This document shows positions 41,172 to 50,538 of a stretch of DNA of 64,000 nucleotides, piece after piece. A model generated the notes under the pieces. The model had not been told where the DNA came from. It searched no databases and saw nothing but the letters and a program-made list of their open reading frames with translations. Made by a program: the position numbers and the translations under genes. Location of the stretch: positions 62,001-126,000 of the forward strand of contig NZ_JASERL010000013.1 in NCBI RefSeq assembly GCF_030766935.1, given 5' to 3'. Every line of letters starts with the position of its first letter. Position 1 is the first letter of the stretch. The stretch comes from Streptomyces sp. KL109B. Its GTDB lineage: Bacteria > Actinomycetota > Actinomycetes > Streptomycetales > Streptomycetaceae.

Positions 41172-41717
41172 GTGACCGTCACCCTCATCTGGATCGCCGT
41201 AGCCCTCTTCGCGATCGGGCTCTACCTGAGCTGGACCGCGGGCCGGCTCGACCGCCTGCACGCCCGTATCGACGCTGCCCGCGCCGCCCTCGACGCCCAA
41301 CTCCTGCGCCGCGCCTCGGTCGCCCAGGAACTGGCCACGTCCGGCGTCCTCGACCCCGCCGCGTCGATCGTCCTGTACGAGGCCGCGCACGCCGCGCGGC
41401 AGGCCGAGGAGGAGCAGCGCGAGGTCGCGGAGAGCGAGCTCAGCCAGTCGCTCAGGGCGGTCTTCAACGAGCCCGACCAGGTCGAGGTGGTCCGCGAGGC
41501 CCCCGGCGGCGACGAGGCGTCGGAGGAGCTAGCGCAGGCGGTCCGCCGCGTCCCCATGGCCCGCCGCTTCCACAACGACGCCGTACGCGCCGCCCGCGCG
41601 CTGCGCCGCCACCGCAAGGTCCGCTGGTTCCGGCTCGCCGGGCACGCCCCGTTCCCGCTGGCCTTCGAGATGGACGACGAACCGCCGACGGCGCTGGCCG
41701 ACCGCGCCACCAACTAG
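41172..41717 (+). CDS. Membrane-anchored hypothetical protein (181 aa)
   Basis: A 181-aa protein with one N-terminal membrane helix (3-22), a helical region with W-T-A-G-R-L-D-R-L-H-A-R-I-D-A-A-R-A-A-L-D-A-Q-L resembling the start of LemA proteins, and an acidic linker before a C-terminal basic part. GTG at 41172 is 8 nt after TAGCCT (41158-41163): probably leaderless. It follows pimA by 44 nt, but its own promoter suggests a separate unit. LemA relation is weak. Confidence 0.7.
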   Translation: MTVTLIWIAVALFAIGLYLSWTAGRLDRLHARIDAARAALDAQLLRRASVAQELATSGVLDPAASIVLYEAAHAARQAEEEQREVAESELSQSLRAVFNEPDQVEVVREAPGGDEASEELAQAVRRVPMARRFHNDAVRAARALRRHRKVRWFRLAGHAPFPLAFEMDDEPPTALADRATN

Positions 41718-41771
41718 ATCCCAGGCCAATGGGATCCCAGGCCAAAAGGATCCACCGGCTACCCATTGGCC
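41717..41771 (+). promoter_or_regulatory. Repeat-rich control region upstream of pdxS
   Basis: GATCCCAGGCCAA occurs as a direct repeat (41717-41729 and 41733-41745, offset 16 bp). In addition GGCCAATGGG (41724-41733) is inverted as CCCATTGGCC (41762-41771). The first copy begins at the last base of the preceding stop codon. No full promoter was recognised. Direct repeats would fit a MocR/PdxR-type activator; the inverted pair could instead fold in RNA. Confidence 0.5.
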
Positions 41772-41841
41772 CTTGTAGTGGCCTGTTCCCCAGAGGTTTC
41801 CTCGGTGCTGCAAAAGCCTTCTTCACCGAGTGAGGTCACCC

Positions 41842-42741
41842 GTGTCCACTTCCGAAACCCCCGCCACCGGTACCGCCCGCGTCAAGCGCGGCATGGCCGA
41901 GCAGCTCAAGGGCGGCGTCATCATGGACGTCGTCACGCCCGAGCAGGCGAAGATCGCCGAGGACGCGGGCGCCGTCGCGGTGATGGCCCTGGAGCGGGTC
42001 CCGGCCGACATCCGCAAGGACGGCGGCGTGGCCCGGATGTCCGACCCGGACATGATCGAGGGCATCATCGGCGCCGTCTCGATCCCGGTGATGGCCAAGT
42101 CCCGCATCGGCCACTTCGTCGAGGCCCAGGTGCTGCAGTCGCTCGGCGTCGACTACATCGACGAGTCTGAGGTGCTCACCCCGGCCGACGAGGTCAACCA
42201 CAGCGACAAGTTCGCCTTCACGACCCCGTTCGTCTGCGGCGCCACCAACCTGGGCGAGGCCCTGCGCCGCATAGCCGAGGGCGCCGCGATGATCCGCTCC
42301 AAGGGCGAGGCAGGCACCGGCAACGTCGTCGAGGCCGTCCGCCACATGCGCCAGATCAAGAACGAGATCGCCCGCCTGCGCGGCTTCGACAACAACGAGC
42401 TGTACGCCGCCGCCAAGGACCTGCGCGCCCCGTACGAGCTGGTCAAGGAGGTCGCCGAGCTCGGCAAGCTGCCGGTCGTACTGTTCTCCGCCGGTGGCGT
42501 CGCCACCCCCGCCGACGCCGCGCTGATGCGCCAGCTCGGCGCCGAGGGCGTCTTCGTCGGCTCCGGCATCTTCAAGTCCGGCGACCCCGCCAAGCGCGCC
42601 GCCGCGATCGTGAAGGCCACCACGTTCTACGACGACCCGAAGATCGTCGCCGAGGCCTCCCGCAACCTCGGCGAGGCCATGGTCGGCATCAACTGCGACA
42701 CCCTCCCCGAGGGCGAGCGCTACGCGAACCGGGGCTGGTAA
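41842..42741 (+). CDS. pdxS: Pyridoxal 5'-phosphate synthase subunit PdxS
   Basis: A 299-aa TIM-barrel enzyme that makes PLP from ribose 5-phosphate, glyceraldehyde 3-phosphate and ammonia. The lysine that forms the first adduct lies in [10 protein letters not shown], and the second in [19 protein letters not shown] and the phosphate site G-V-F-V-G-S-G-I-F are present. GTG at 41842 was chosen for its GAGTGAGG box; GTG at 41830 is 4 codons longer. Confidence 0.97.
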   Translation: MSTSETPATGTARVKRGMAEQLKGGVIMDVVTPEQAKIAEDAGAVAVMALERVPADIRKDGGVARMSDPDMIEGIIGAVSIPVMAKSRIGHFVEAQVLQSLGVDYIDESEVLTPADEVNHSDKFAFTTPFVCGATNLGEALRRIAEGAAMIRSKGEAGTGNVVEAVRHMRQIKNEIARLRGFDNNELYAAAKDLRAPYELVKEVAELGKLPVVLFSAGGVATPADAALMRQLGAEGVFVGSGIFKSGDPAKRAAAIVKATTFYDDPKIVAEASRNLGEAMVGINCDTLPEGERYANRGW

Positions 42742-42747
42742 GCGCCC

Positions 42748-43353
42748 ATGAGCACCCCCGTTGTCGGAGTCCTGGCGCTCCAGGGCGACGTACGGGAGCA
42801 CCTCGTCGCCCTGGCCACGGCCGATGCCGTGGCCAGGGCGGTGCGGCGCCCCGAAGAACTGGCCGAGGTCGACGGGCTCGTGATCCCCGGCGGCGAGTCG
42901 ACCACCATCTCGAAACTGGCCCACCTCTTCGGCCTGATGGAACCTCTACGCGCGCGCGTACGCGAAGGCATGCCCGTCTACGGGACGTGCGCGGGCCTGA
43001 TCATGCTCGCCGACAAGATCCTCGACCCGCGCTCGGGCCAGGAGACCTTCGGCGGAATCGACATGATCGTGCGGCGCAACGCCTTCGGACGGCAGAACGA
43101 GTCCTTCGAAGCGGCTGTCGACGTACAGGGAGTCGAGGGCGATCCTGTAGAGGGCGTCTTCATCCGCGCCCCCTGGGTGGAGTCCGTGGGCGCCGAGGTG
43201 GAGGTGCTCGCCGAGCACGAGGGACACATCGTCGCAGTTCGGCAGGGCGATGCCCTGGCGACGTCCTTCCACCCCGAGCTCACCGGGGACCACCGGATCC
43301 ACGCGCTGTTCGTGGACATGGTGCGGGCAAAGAGCGCCGCGGGTTCCTTGTAG
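42748..43353 (+). CDS. pdxT: Pyridoxal 5'-phosphate synthase glutaminase subunit PdxT
   Basis: A 201-aa class I glutaminase that feeds ammonia to PdxS. The catalytic cysteine is C81 in Y-G-T-C-A-G-L, and the His/Glu pair is H175-P-E177. The motif L-A-L-Q-G-D-V-x-E-H at 9-18 is the family signature and P-G-G-E-S-T at 47-52 contacts glutamine. It starts 6 nt after pdxS, so the two are co-translated in balance. Confidence 0.96.
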   Translation: MSTPVVGVLALQGDVREHLVALATADAVARAVRRPEELAEVDGLVIPGGESTTISKLAHLFGLMEPLRARVREGMPVYGTCAGLIMLADKILDPRSGQETFGGIDMIVRRNAFGRQNESFEAAVDVQGVEGDPVEGVFIRAPWVESVGAEVEVLAEHEGHIVAVRQGDALATSFHPELTGDHRIHALFVDMVRAKSAAGSL

Positions 43354-43397
43354 GATCTCTGGCGTTCGTTCATTGGTTACGCGAAGGAGACAGGCAG

Positions 43398-44150
43398 ATG
43401 TCCGGCCACTCTAAATGGGCTACGACGAAGCACAAGAAGGCCGTGATCGATGCCAAGCGCGGCAAGCTCTTCGCGAAGCTGATCAAGAACATCGAGGTCG
43501 CCGCGCGCATGGGCGGCACCGACATCGAGGGCAACCCGACGCTGTTCGACGCCATTCAGAAGGCGAAGAAGCAGTCGGTGCCCAACAAGAACATCGACTC
43601 CGCGGTCAAGCGCGGCGGCGGCCTCGAGGCCGGCGGCGCCGACTACGAGACGATCATGTACGAGGGCTACGGTCCGAACGGTGTCGCGGTGCTCATCGAG
43701 TGCCTCACCGACAACCGCAACCGCGCCGCGTCCGACGTGCGCGTCGCCATGACGCGCAACGGCGGCTCGATGGCCGACCCGGGCTCGGTCTCGTACCTGT
43801 TCAACCGCAAGGGCGTCGTGATCGTCCCCAAGGCGGAGCTGTCCGAGGACGACGTCCTGGGCGCCGTGCTCGACGCGGGCGCCGAGGAGGTCAACGACCT
43901 GGGCGAGTCCTTCGAGGTGCTCTCCGAGGCCACCGACCTCGTCGCGGTCCGCACCGCCCTGGTGGACGCCGGCATCGACTACGACTCGGCGGACGCCAAC
44001 TTCGTCCCGACCATGCAGGTCGAGCTGGACGAGGAGGGCGCACGCAAGATCTTCAAGCTGATCGACGCGCTTGAGGACAGCGACGACGTGCAGAACGTCT
44101 TCGCCAACTTCGACGTCTCCGACGAGGTCATGGAGAAGGTCGACGCGTAG
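43398..44150 (+). CDS. YebC/PmpR-family protein
   Basis: A 250-aa protein starting [15 protein letters not shown], the universal YebC signature, with [14 protein letters not shown] in domain 1. Proteins of this family have been described as transcription regulators and, for part of the family, as factors that relieve ribosome stalling at proline stretches. It stands just before ruvC, as in most actinobacteria. ATG at 43398 with GAAGGAGA upstream. Confidence 0.95.
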   Translation: MSGHSKWATTKHKKAVIDAKRGKLFAKLIKNIEVAARMGGTDIEGNPTLFDAIQKAKKQSVPNKNIDSAVKRGGGLEAGGADYETIMYEGYGPNGVAVLIECLTDNRNRAASDVRVAMTRNGGSMADPGSVSYLFNRKGVVIVPKAELSEDDVLGAVLDAGAEEVNDLGESFEVLSEATDLVAVRTALVDAGIDYDSADANFVPTMQVELDEEGARKIFKLIDALEDSDDVQNVFANFDVSDEVMEKVDA

Positions 44151-44175
44151 GCGCTGCCGCGCACGGGCATCACAG

Positions 44176-44211
44176 CGGCGGGCCGGGGAGACACGTCTCC
44201 CCGGCCCGCCG
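44176..44211 (+). terminator. Hairpin terminator between yebC and ruvC
   Basis: A 16-bp perfect stem, CGGCGGGCCGGGGAGA with its complement TCTCCCCGGCCCGCCG around CACG. ruvC therefore needs its own promoter. Confidence 0.85.
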
Positions 44212-44279
44212 TCGTTGTCAGTGGCAGCCGATAGCCTGGAGGCCATTCGAAGATCACTCGCGGTCGGGAGGGGGCGCGC

Positions 44280-44843
44280 ATGCGTGTACTGGGGGTCGAC
44301 CCAGGGCTCACCCGCTGCGGTGTCGGCGTCGTCGAGGGGGTCGCGGGGAGGCCCCTGACGATGCGCGGCGTCGGCGTCGTACGGACGCCCGCCGACGCCG
44401 AGTTGGGCCACCGCCTCGTCGCCATCGAGCAGGGCATCGAGCAGTGGCTCGACGAGCACCGCCCCGAAGTCCTCGCCGTGGAGCGGGTGTTCAGCCAGCA
44501 CAATGTGAGCACGGTGATGGGCACCGCCCAGGCAAGCGCCGTCGCCATGCTGTGCGCCGCGCGCCGCGGTCTCCCCGTGGCGCTGCACACGCCCAGCGAG
44601 GTCAAGGCAGCCGTCACCGGCACGGGCCGCGCCGACAAGGCGCAGGTGGGCGCCATGGTGACGCGACTGCTGCGGCTCGACGCACCACCCAAGCCGGCCG
44701 ACGCCGCGGACGCGCTCGCCCTGGCCATCTGCCACATCTGGCGCGCCCCCGCGCAGAACAGACTCCAGCAGGCCGTCGCCCAGCACGCGGCCCAGGCATC
44801 CAAGGCATCCCGAACCGCCACCGTGAAAGGCCGTACCGCATGA
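44280..44843 (+). CDS. ruvC: Crossover junction endodeoxyribonuclease RuvC
   Basis: A 187-aa Holliday-junction resolvase with an RNase H fold. Catalytic acids: D7 in V-L-G-V-D-P-G-L, the glutamate of L-A-V-E-R-V-F, and D-A-A-D-A-L-A-L-A near 139-147. It nicks junctions held by RuvAB. The tail is about 20 residues longer than that of E. coli. ATG at 44280 follows GGAGGGGG. Confidence 0.96.
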   Translation: MRVLGVDPGLTRCGVGVVEGVAGRPLTMRGVGVVRTPADAELGHRLVAIEQGIEQWLDEHRPEVLAVERVFSQHNVSTVMGTAQASAVAMLCAARRGLPVALHTPSEVKAAVTGTGRADKAQVGAMVTRLLRLDAPPKPADAADALALAICHIWRAPAQNRLQQAVAQHAAQASKASRTATVKGRTA

Positions 44844-45451
44844 TCGCCTTCGTCAGCGGCCCCGTCGCCGCCCTCGCCCCCGACGCCGCGGTGGTCGAGG
44901 TGGGCGGTGTCGGCATGGCCCTCCAGTGCACGCCGAACACGCTGTCCGCGCTCCGCATCGGCCAGCAGGCCAAGCTCGCCACCTCCCTCGTCGTACGGGA
45001 GGACTCGCTCACCCTGTACGGCTTCGCGGACGACGACGAGAAGCAGACCTTCGAGCTGCTGCAGACCGCGAGCGGCGTAGGACCGCGCCTGGCCCAGGCG
45101 ATGCTCGCCGTGCACAGCCCGGACGCGCTGCGCAGAGCCGTCTCCACCGGCGACGAGAAGGCGCTCACCGCCGTCCCCGGCATCGGCAAGAAGGGCGCCC
45201 AGAAGCTGCTCCTGGAGCTGAAGGACCGCCTCGGCGAGCCCCTCGGCACCGGCGGCCCCGCCATCGGCACGGCCGTCACCAACGGCTGGCGCGAGCAGCT
45301 GCACGCCGCCCTGATCGGCCTCGGCTACGCCACGAGAGAGGCCGACGAGGCGGTCGACGCTGTCGCCCCGCAGGCCGAGGCCACCGAGGGCACCCCGCAG
45401 GTGGGCCAGCTCCTGAAGGCGGCGCTCCAGACCCTCAACCGCACCCGCTAG
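44840..45451 (+). CDS. ruvA: Holliday junction DNA helicase subunit RuvA
   Basis: A 203-aa protein with the OB fold (1-65, starting M-I-A-F-V-S-G), tandem helix-hairpin-helix motifs (G-V-G-P-R-L-A and V-P-G-I-G-K-K-G-A) and the C-terminal RuvB-binding domain. It binds four-way junctions as a tetramer. The ATG overlaps the ruvC stop by four bases. Confidence 0.95.
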   Translation: MIAFVSGPVAALAPDAAVVEVGGVGMALQCTPNTLSALRIGQQAKLATSLVVREDSLTLYGFADDDEKQTFELLQTASGVGPRLAQAMLAVHSPDALRRAVSTGDEKALTAVPGIGKKGAQKLLLELKDRLGEPLGTGGPAIGTAVTNGWREQLHAALIGLGYATREADEAVDAVAPQAEATEGTPQVGQLLKAALQTLNRTR

Positions 45452-45486
45452 CCCGTCGGCCGACGCCGCCCCCTGATCCCGTAGAC

Positions 45487-45540
45487 ACGTACACGTACAC
45501 GTACACGTACACGTACACGTACACGTACACGTACACGTAG
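45487..45540 (+). repeat. Hexanucleotide microsatellite (ACGTAC)n between ruvA and ruvB
   Basis: Eight perfect ACGTAC units (45487-45534) are followed by one ACGTAG unit, and a GTAGAC stands just before. The array ends 23 nt before the ruvB start codon. Such arrays are prone to slippage. No coding sequence runs through it. Confidence 0.95.
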
Positions 45541-45563
45541 ACCCGTTACGCGAGGCACACCAC

Positions 45564-46667
45564 ATGAACTGGGACGAGACCACCGACGACGCCGCGACGC
45601 CGCAGGCCGACCGGCCCGTCGGGCCCGCCGCGGAGCGGCTGGTGGGCTCCGTCGCCGACACGGAGGACCAGGCCGTCGAGGCGGCCCTGCGCCCCAAGGA
45701 CCTGGACGAGTTCATCGGCCAGGAGAAGGTCAGGGAACAGCTCGACCTCGTGCTGCGCGCCGCCCGCGCGCGTGGGGCCACCGCCGACCACGTCCTGCTC
45801 TCCGGCGCCCCCGGCCTCGGCAAGACCACCCTCTCCATGATCATCGCGGCGGAGATGGGTGCCCCGATCCGCATCACCAGCGGCCCCGCGATCCAGCACG
45901 CCGGAGACCTCGCAGCGATCCTCTCCTCCCTCCAGGAAGGTGAGGTCCTCTTCCTCGACGAGATCCACCGGATGTCCCGGCCCGCCGAGGAAATGCTCTA
46001 CATGGCGATGGAGGACTTCCGCGTCGACGTCATCGTCGGCAAGGGCCCCGGCGCCACCGCCATCCCGCTGGAACTGCCGCCCTTCACCCTCGTCGGCGCC
46101 ACCACGCGCGCGGGGCTGCTGCCGCCGCCGCTGCGCGACCGCTTCGGCTTCACCGCCCACATGGAGTTCTACGGGCCCACCGAGCTGGAGCGGGTGATCC
46201 ATCGCTCGGCGTCCCTCCTCGATGTGGCGATCGACACCGAAGGCGCCGCCGAGATCGCCGGACGCTCCCGCGGCACCCCCCGCATCGCCAACCGCCTGCT
46301 GCGCCGCGTACGCGACTACGCGCAGGTCAAGGCCGACGGCGACATCACCAGGGACATCGCCTCCGCCGCCCTCGGCGTCTACGAGGTGGACGGCCGCGGC
46401 CTCGACCGGCTCGACCGCGCCGTGCTCGAAGCCCTGCTCAAGCTGTTCGGCGGCGGGCCTGTGGGACTTTCGACACTTGCCGTGGCCGTGGGGGAGGAGC
46501 GTGAGACCGTGGAGGAGGTCGCCGAGCCCTTCCTCGTACGGGAAGGACTCCTGGCGCGCACCCCCAGGGGCCGTGTCGCGACCCCCGCCGCGTGGGCCCA
46601 CCTGGGACTCACCGCACCCCAAGGGAGACCTGGAGCAGGCGGCCAGCCGGGCCTCTTCGGGGCCTGA
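45564..46667 (+). CDS. ruvB: Holliday junction branch migration ATPase RuvB
   Basis: A 367-aa AAA+ motor. Walker [10 protein letters not shown] at 81-89, Walker B L-F-L-D-E-I-H-R, sensor 1 G-A-T-T-R-A-G and the arginine finger L-R-D-R-F-G. A winged-helix domain follows. The first 35 residues are a variable acidic extension. ATG at 45564 has only GCGAGGC upstream, a weak site next to the microsatellite. Confidence 0.97.
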   Translation: MNWDETTDDAATPQADRPVGPAAERLVGSVADTEDQAVEAALRPKDLDEFIGQEKVREQLDLVLRAARARGATADHVLLSGAPGLGKTTLSMIIAAEMGAPIRITSGPAIQHAGDLAAILSSLQEGEVLFLDEIHRMSRPAEEMLYMAMEDFRVDVIVGKGPGATAIPLELPPFTLVGATTRAGLLPPPLRDRFGFTAHMEFYGPTELERVIHRSASLLDVAIDTEGAAEIAGRSRGTPRIANRLLRRVRDYAQVKADGDITRDIASAALGVYEVDGRGLDRLDRAVLEALLKLFGGGPVGLSTLAVAVGEERETVEEVAEPFLVREGLLARTPRGRVATPAAWAHLGLTAPQGRPGAGGQPGLFGA

Positions 46668-46714
46668 CGGCGCGGGTACTCGCCGGGGCTGGAACCCCGG
46701 TGCCATGCTGAGCG

Positions 46715-46744
46715 TTGTTCCCACAGTGCGGACTCGCTTAGACT
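46715..46744 (+). promoter_or_regulatory. Candidate promoter of yajC-secD-secF
   Basis: TTGTTC at 46715-46720 and TAGACT at 46739-46744, 18 nt apart, 88 nt before yajC. It is the best match in the 164-bp gap. Confidence 0.45.
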
Positions 46745-46831
46745 CCGCCGACGTCGCCTTTACGGCGGCGTAATACCCCATCATCGACACGGCTGCATTT
46801 CGACGCGGCCGAATGAAGGAAGTTCCTACCC

Positions 46832-47341
46832 GTGAGTCTCGTGACCCTCCTCCCGTTCATCGTGCTCATCGGGGCCATGTTCCTGATGACCCGGTCTGCG
46901 AAGAAGAAGCAGCAGCAGGCCGCGAACATGCGTAATGAGATGCAGCCCGGTTCCGGCGTCCGCACGATCGGGGGCATGTACGCGACGGTCAAGGAGGTCC
47001 ACGACGACGCGGTTCTCCTCGACGCCGGCCCCGGCGTCCACCTCATGTTCGCGAAGAACGCCATCGGCGCCGTGCTCACCGATGACGAGTACAACCGCAT
47101 CGTTCACGGCGAGGAAGTCGTTGACGATGACGAACTGACCGACAGCGCCGTCGTCCCGGACGACGCGTCCTCCCTCACCGAGACCGACGAGACCGCCGCC
47201 GACGACTCGCGCATCGACCTCGGCAAGAAGGACGAGCCGGCCGAATCGGCCGAGCCGACCGAGGCCGCGGACGCCGACAAGGCCGACAAGGCCGACGACG
47301 CCGAGGCGAAGAAGACCGACGGCGAGTCCGACGCGAAGTAG
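46832..47341 (+). CDS. yajC: Preprotein translocase accessory subunit YajC
   Basis: A 169-aa protein with one membrane helix (4-22), the R-S-x-K-K-K-Q-Q-Q motif right after it, and the domain with G-S-G-V-R-T-I-G-G-M-Y-A-T-V. The C-terminal 80 residues are a strongly acidic Asp/Glu/Ala/Lys tail, longer than in E. coli (110 aa in total). It associates with SecDF. GTG at 46832 follows GAAGGAAG. Confidence 0.93.
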   Translation: MSLVTLLPFIVLIGAMFLMTRSAKKKQQQAANMRNEMQPGSGVRTIGGMYATVKEVHDDAVLLDAGPGVHLMFAKNAIGAVLTDDEYNRIVHGEEVVDDDELTDSAVVPDDASSLTETDETAADDSRIDLGKKDEPAESAEPTEAADADKADKADDAEAKKTDGESDAK

Positions 47342-47481
47342 TACGACCGGAACCGTGGGGCGACCGCTCGATGTGCCCCGCGGTTCCCGTTCGTGCGTGA
47401 CGCGCGCGGACTCTCGACCATTTCATGGCCGTCCGGGCACCCAACCCCGATGCCGGACGGATGGAGAGGGAGTACGAGAAG

Positions 47482-49269
47482 GTGGCCACACCTAAGAAGA
47501 GCCGAGGGGCAGGTGCCCAGTCGAAGCCGGGCCGTGCCCTGGGCCTGATCGTGATCATCATGGTCGCGCTCGTCGGGGGGATGTTCGCCTCCGGCACGTT
47601 CACGCCGCGCCTCGGCATCGACCTCGCGGGCGGTACCAGCATCACGCTGGAAGCCAAGAACGAGCCGGGCAAGCCCAACGCGATCAACAAGACCAACATG
47701 GACACCGCGACGGACATCATCAACCGTCGCGTCAACGGCATGGGTGTCTCCGAGGCCGAGGTCCAGACGCAGGGCAAGAGCAACATCATCGTCAACATCC
47801 CGCGAGGGACGAACGAGAAGCAGGCCCGCGAGCAGGTCGGCACGACCGCGCAGCTCTACTTCCGTCCGGTCATGACGATGGCCGCCGGCGCTCCCACCGG
47901 CGGCAAGGGCGACAAGTCGGCCACCCCGTCCCCGAGCGCCACCTCGGGCGGCAAGGCGACCGACAAGGCCACCGGCTCGGACAAGACGAGCGGCGGGGAC
48001 AAGGCGACCGAGAAGTCGGCCGCCACGCCGTCCGCGAGCGCCACCACGCAGGGCCGCGCCGTCACGGACAGCCTCAAGGCCGACGCGACGCCGAGCGCCT
48101 CCGCGAAGAGCGGCGACGACGCCAAGACCACCCCGGGCGCCACCCCCAGCGCCAGCACCGACCCGGCGACCGCCGCGCTGCAGAAGAAGTTCACGCAGCT
48201 CGACTGCACGGACCGGGCCGCCCGCACCAAGGTCAACGAGGGCGCGAAGTCCACGGACCCGATCATTGCCTGCGGTAAGAGCCAGGGGCAGTGGGCCAAG
48301 TACATCCTCGGCCCGTCCGAGGTGGGCGGCAAGGACGTCAAGAAGGCCCAGGCGACGATCAACCAGCAGAACGGCCAGTGGGTCGTGAACATGGAGTTCA
48401 CGAGCGGCGGTTCGAAGAAGTTCGCCGCGACGACCAGCAAGCTCAAGAGCCAGCAGTCGCCGATGAACCAGTTCGCCATCGTCCTCGACGGCGACGTCGT
48501 CTCCGCCCCCAGCGTCAGCTCCACGCTCAGCCAGAACGCCGAGATCTCCGGCTCCTTCACCCAGGAGTCCGCCCAGGACCTCGCGAACGTGCTGTCCTAC
48601 GGCGCCCTGCCGCTGACCTTCCACGAGCAGAGCGTCACCTCGGTGACCGCCGCGCTCGGCGGTGAGCAGCTGCACGCCGGTCTGATCGCCGGCGCCATCG
48701 GCCTCGCGCTGGTCATCATCTACCTGGTGGTCTACTACCGCGGCCTGTCGCTCATCGCGCTCGCCTCGCTGCTGACCTCCGGCATCCTCACGTACACCCT
48801 GATGACGCTGCTCGGCCCGGCCATCGGCTTCGCGCTGAACCTGCCGGCCGTCTGTGGTGCCATCGTGGCCATCGGTATCACCGCGGACTCGTTCATCGTG
48901 TACTTCGAGCGAATCCGTGACGAGGTCAGAGAGGGGCGCACCGTGCGGCCCGCGGTGGAGCGCGCCTGGCCCCGGGCCCGACGCACCATCCTGGTCTCCG
49001 ACTTCGTGTCGTTCCTCGCGGCCGCGGTGCTGTACATCGTGACCGTCGGCAAGGTGCAGGGCTTCGCGTTCACGCTCGGCCTGACCACCCTGCTCGACGT
49101 CGTCGTGGTCTTCCTCTTCACGAAGCCGCTGATGACGATCCTGGCCCGCACCAAGTTCTTCACGAGCGGCCACAAGTGGTCCGGCCTGGACCCGAAGCGC
49201 CTCGGCGTGCAGCCCCCGCTGCGTCGCACGCGCCGCGCCACCCGCCCTGTCGACCCGAAGGAGGCGTGA
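47482..49269 (+). CDS. secD: Protein translocase subunit SecD
   Basis: A 595-aa RND-type membrane protein powering late protein export with the proton gradient. The first helix is at about 18-38, then the D1 motif R-L-G-I-D-L-A-G-G-T-S-I-T-L, the large external P1 domain, and five C-terminal helices from about residue 395 (G-I-T-A-D-S-F-I-V-Y-F-E-R-I-R-D-E). Within P1, residues about 140-235 are an Ala/Ser/Thr/Lys-rich insert. GTG at 47482 is 9 nt after GGAGAGGGAG; ATGs at 47461 and 47425 in the same frame are less well placed. Confidence 0.93.
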   Translation: MATPKKSRGAGAQSKPGRALGLIVIIMVALVGGMFASGTFTPRLGIDLAGGTSITLEAKNEPGKPNAINKTNMDTATDIINRRVNGMGVSEAEVQTQGKSNIIVNIPRGTNEKQAREQVGTTAQLYFRPVMTMAAGAPTGGKGDKSATPSPSATSGGKATDKATGSDKTSGGDKATEKSAATPSASATTQGRAVTDSLKADATPSASAKSGDDAKTTPGATPSASTDPATAALQKKFTQLDCTDRAARTKVNEGAKSTDPIIACGKSQGQWAKYILGPSEVGGKDVKKAQATINQQNGQWVVNMEFTSGGSKKFAATTSKLKSQQSPMNQFAIVLDGDVVSAPSVSSTLSQNAEISGSFTQESAQDLANVLSYGALPLTFHEQSVTSVTAALGGEQLHAGLIAGAIGLALVIIYLVVYYRGLSLIALASLLTSGILTYTLMTLLGPAIGFALNLPAVCGAIVAIGITADSFIVYFERIRDEVREGRTVRPAVERAWPRARRTILVSDFVSFLAAAVLYIVTVGKVQGFAFTLGLTTLLDVVVVFLFTKPLMTILARTKFFTSGHKWSGLDPKRLGVQPPLRRTRRATRPVDPKEA

Positions 49270-49270
49270 G

Positions 49271-50395
49271 ATGTCGAAGCTGGGCAATCTCGGCGCCAAG
49301 CTGTATCGCGGTGAGGTCGGGTACGACTTCATCGGGAAGCGCAAGATCTGGTACGGCGTCTCGATCCTGATCACCATCACGGCCATCGTCGGCCTGGCGG
49401 TGCGCGGCCTGAACATGGGCATCGAGTTCGAGGGCGGCGCGATCTTCACGACGCCCAAGACCAGCGTCTCGGCCCAGAAGGCGGAGGAGTACGCCGCCGA
49501 CGCCTCGGGCCACCCGGCGGTCGTCCAGGAGCTCGGCTCGGGCGGTCTGCGCATCCAGGTCGCGGGCGTCGACACGGCCAAGTCGGACCAGATCAAGGCC
49601 GAGCTGTCCAAGGACATGGACATCAAGGCCGACGACATCAACGCCGACCTGGTGGGCCCCAGTTGGGGCGCGTCGATCGCCAACAAGGCATGGCAGGGCC
49701 TGGCCATCTTCATGGTCCTCGTCGTGATCTATCTGGCGATCGCCTTCGAGTGGCGGATGGCGCTCGCGGCACTCGTCGCGCTCATCCACGACATCACGAT
49801 CACCGTCGGGATCTACGCCCTCGTGGGCTTCGAGGTCACGCAGGGCACGGTGATCGGTCTGCTGACCATTCTTGGTTATTCGCTCTACGACACGGTCGTC
49901 GTCTTCGACTCGCTCAAGGAACAGACCAAGGGCCTGGAGAAACAGACCCGTTGGACCTACAGCGAGGTCGCGAACCGGTCGATCAACTCCACCCTGGTCC
50001 GCTCGATCAACACCACGGTCGTGGCGCTCCTCCCGGTCGGCGGCCTGCTGTTCATCGGCGGCGGCTTCCTCGGCGCGGGCATGCTGAACGACATCTCGCT
50101 GTCGCTCTTCGTGGGCCTCGCCGCCGGTGCGTACTCCTCGATCTTCATCGCCACTCCGCTGGTCGCCGACCTCAAGGAGCGCGACCCGAAGATGAAGGCG
50201 CTCAAGAAGCGGGTCCTCGCCAAGCGGGCCGCCGCCGCGGCGAAGGCCGAGCCGGCCGTGGTCGGCCACCAGGCCGACGCCTCGGAGGACGACGCGGAGC
50301 CGGAGGACGCCGCCCCCGCGGGCGCGGCCACGGGCCCGCGCAACCAGCCGGTCCGCAACAGGGGCCGCGGTCGCCCCTCGGGCAAGCGCCGCTGA
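49271..50395 (+). CDS. secF: Protein translocase subunit SecF
   Basis: A 374-aa partner of SecD with six helices, the motif N-M-G-I-E-F-E-G-G-A-I-F near the start and G-Y-S-L-Y-D-T-V-V-V-F-D in the central helix 4 region. It begins 1 nt after the secD stop. The C-terminal 75 residues are basic then Ala/Pro/Arg-rich and cytoplasmic. Confidence 0.95.
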   Translation: MSKLGNLGAKLYRGEVGYDFIGKRKIWYGVSILITITAIVGLAVRGLNMGIEFEGGAIFTTPKTSVSAQKAEEYAADASGHPAVVQELGSGGLRIQVAGVDTAKSDQIKAELSKDMDIKADDINADLVGPSWGASIANKAWQGLAIFMVLVVIYLAIAFEWRMALAALVALIHDITITVGIYALVGFEVTQGTVIGLLTILGYSLYDTVVVFDSLKEQTKGLEKQTRWTYSEVANRSINSTLVRSINTTVVALLPVGGLLFIGGGFLGAGMLNDISLSLFVGLAAGAYSSIFIATPLVADLKERDPKMKALKKRVLAKRAAAAAKAEPAVVGHQADASEDDAEPEDAAPAGAATGPRNQPVRNRGRGRPSGKRR

Positions 50396-50426
50396 CCCGG
50401 ATCCACCCGATCCGTCACGGACGCCA

Positions 50427-50464
50427 CAAGGGCGCCAGGAGCCGTCGAGGCCCTGGCGCCCTTG
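50427..50464 (+). terminator. Hairpin terminator after secF
   Basis: CAAGGGCGCCAGG at 50427-50439 pairs perfectly with CCTGGCGCCCTTG at 50452-50464. Confidence 0.8.
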
Positions 50465-50538
50465 CCGTTCGCCCGACAGTGCCGACTGCTAGGGTTGGCG
50501 CGTTGAAAATCGCCCGACACACTCGCTGAGGTGCAGAA

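Noticed and set aside
45487-45540. Possible CRISPR-like array
   Set aside because: Units are 6 bp without spacers; it is a simple microsatellite, and no cas gene is present.
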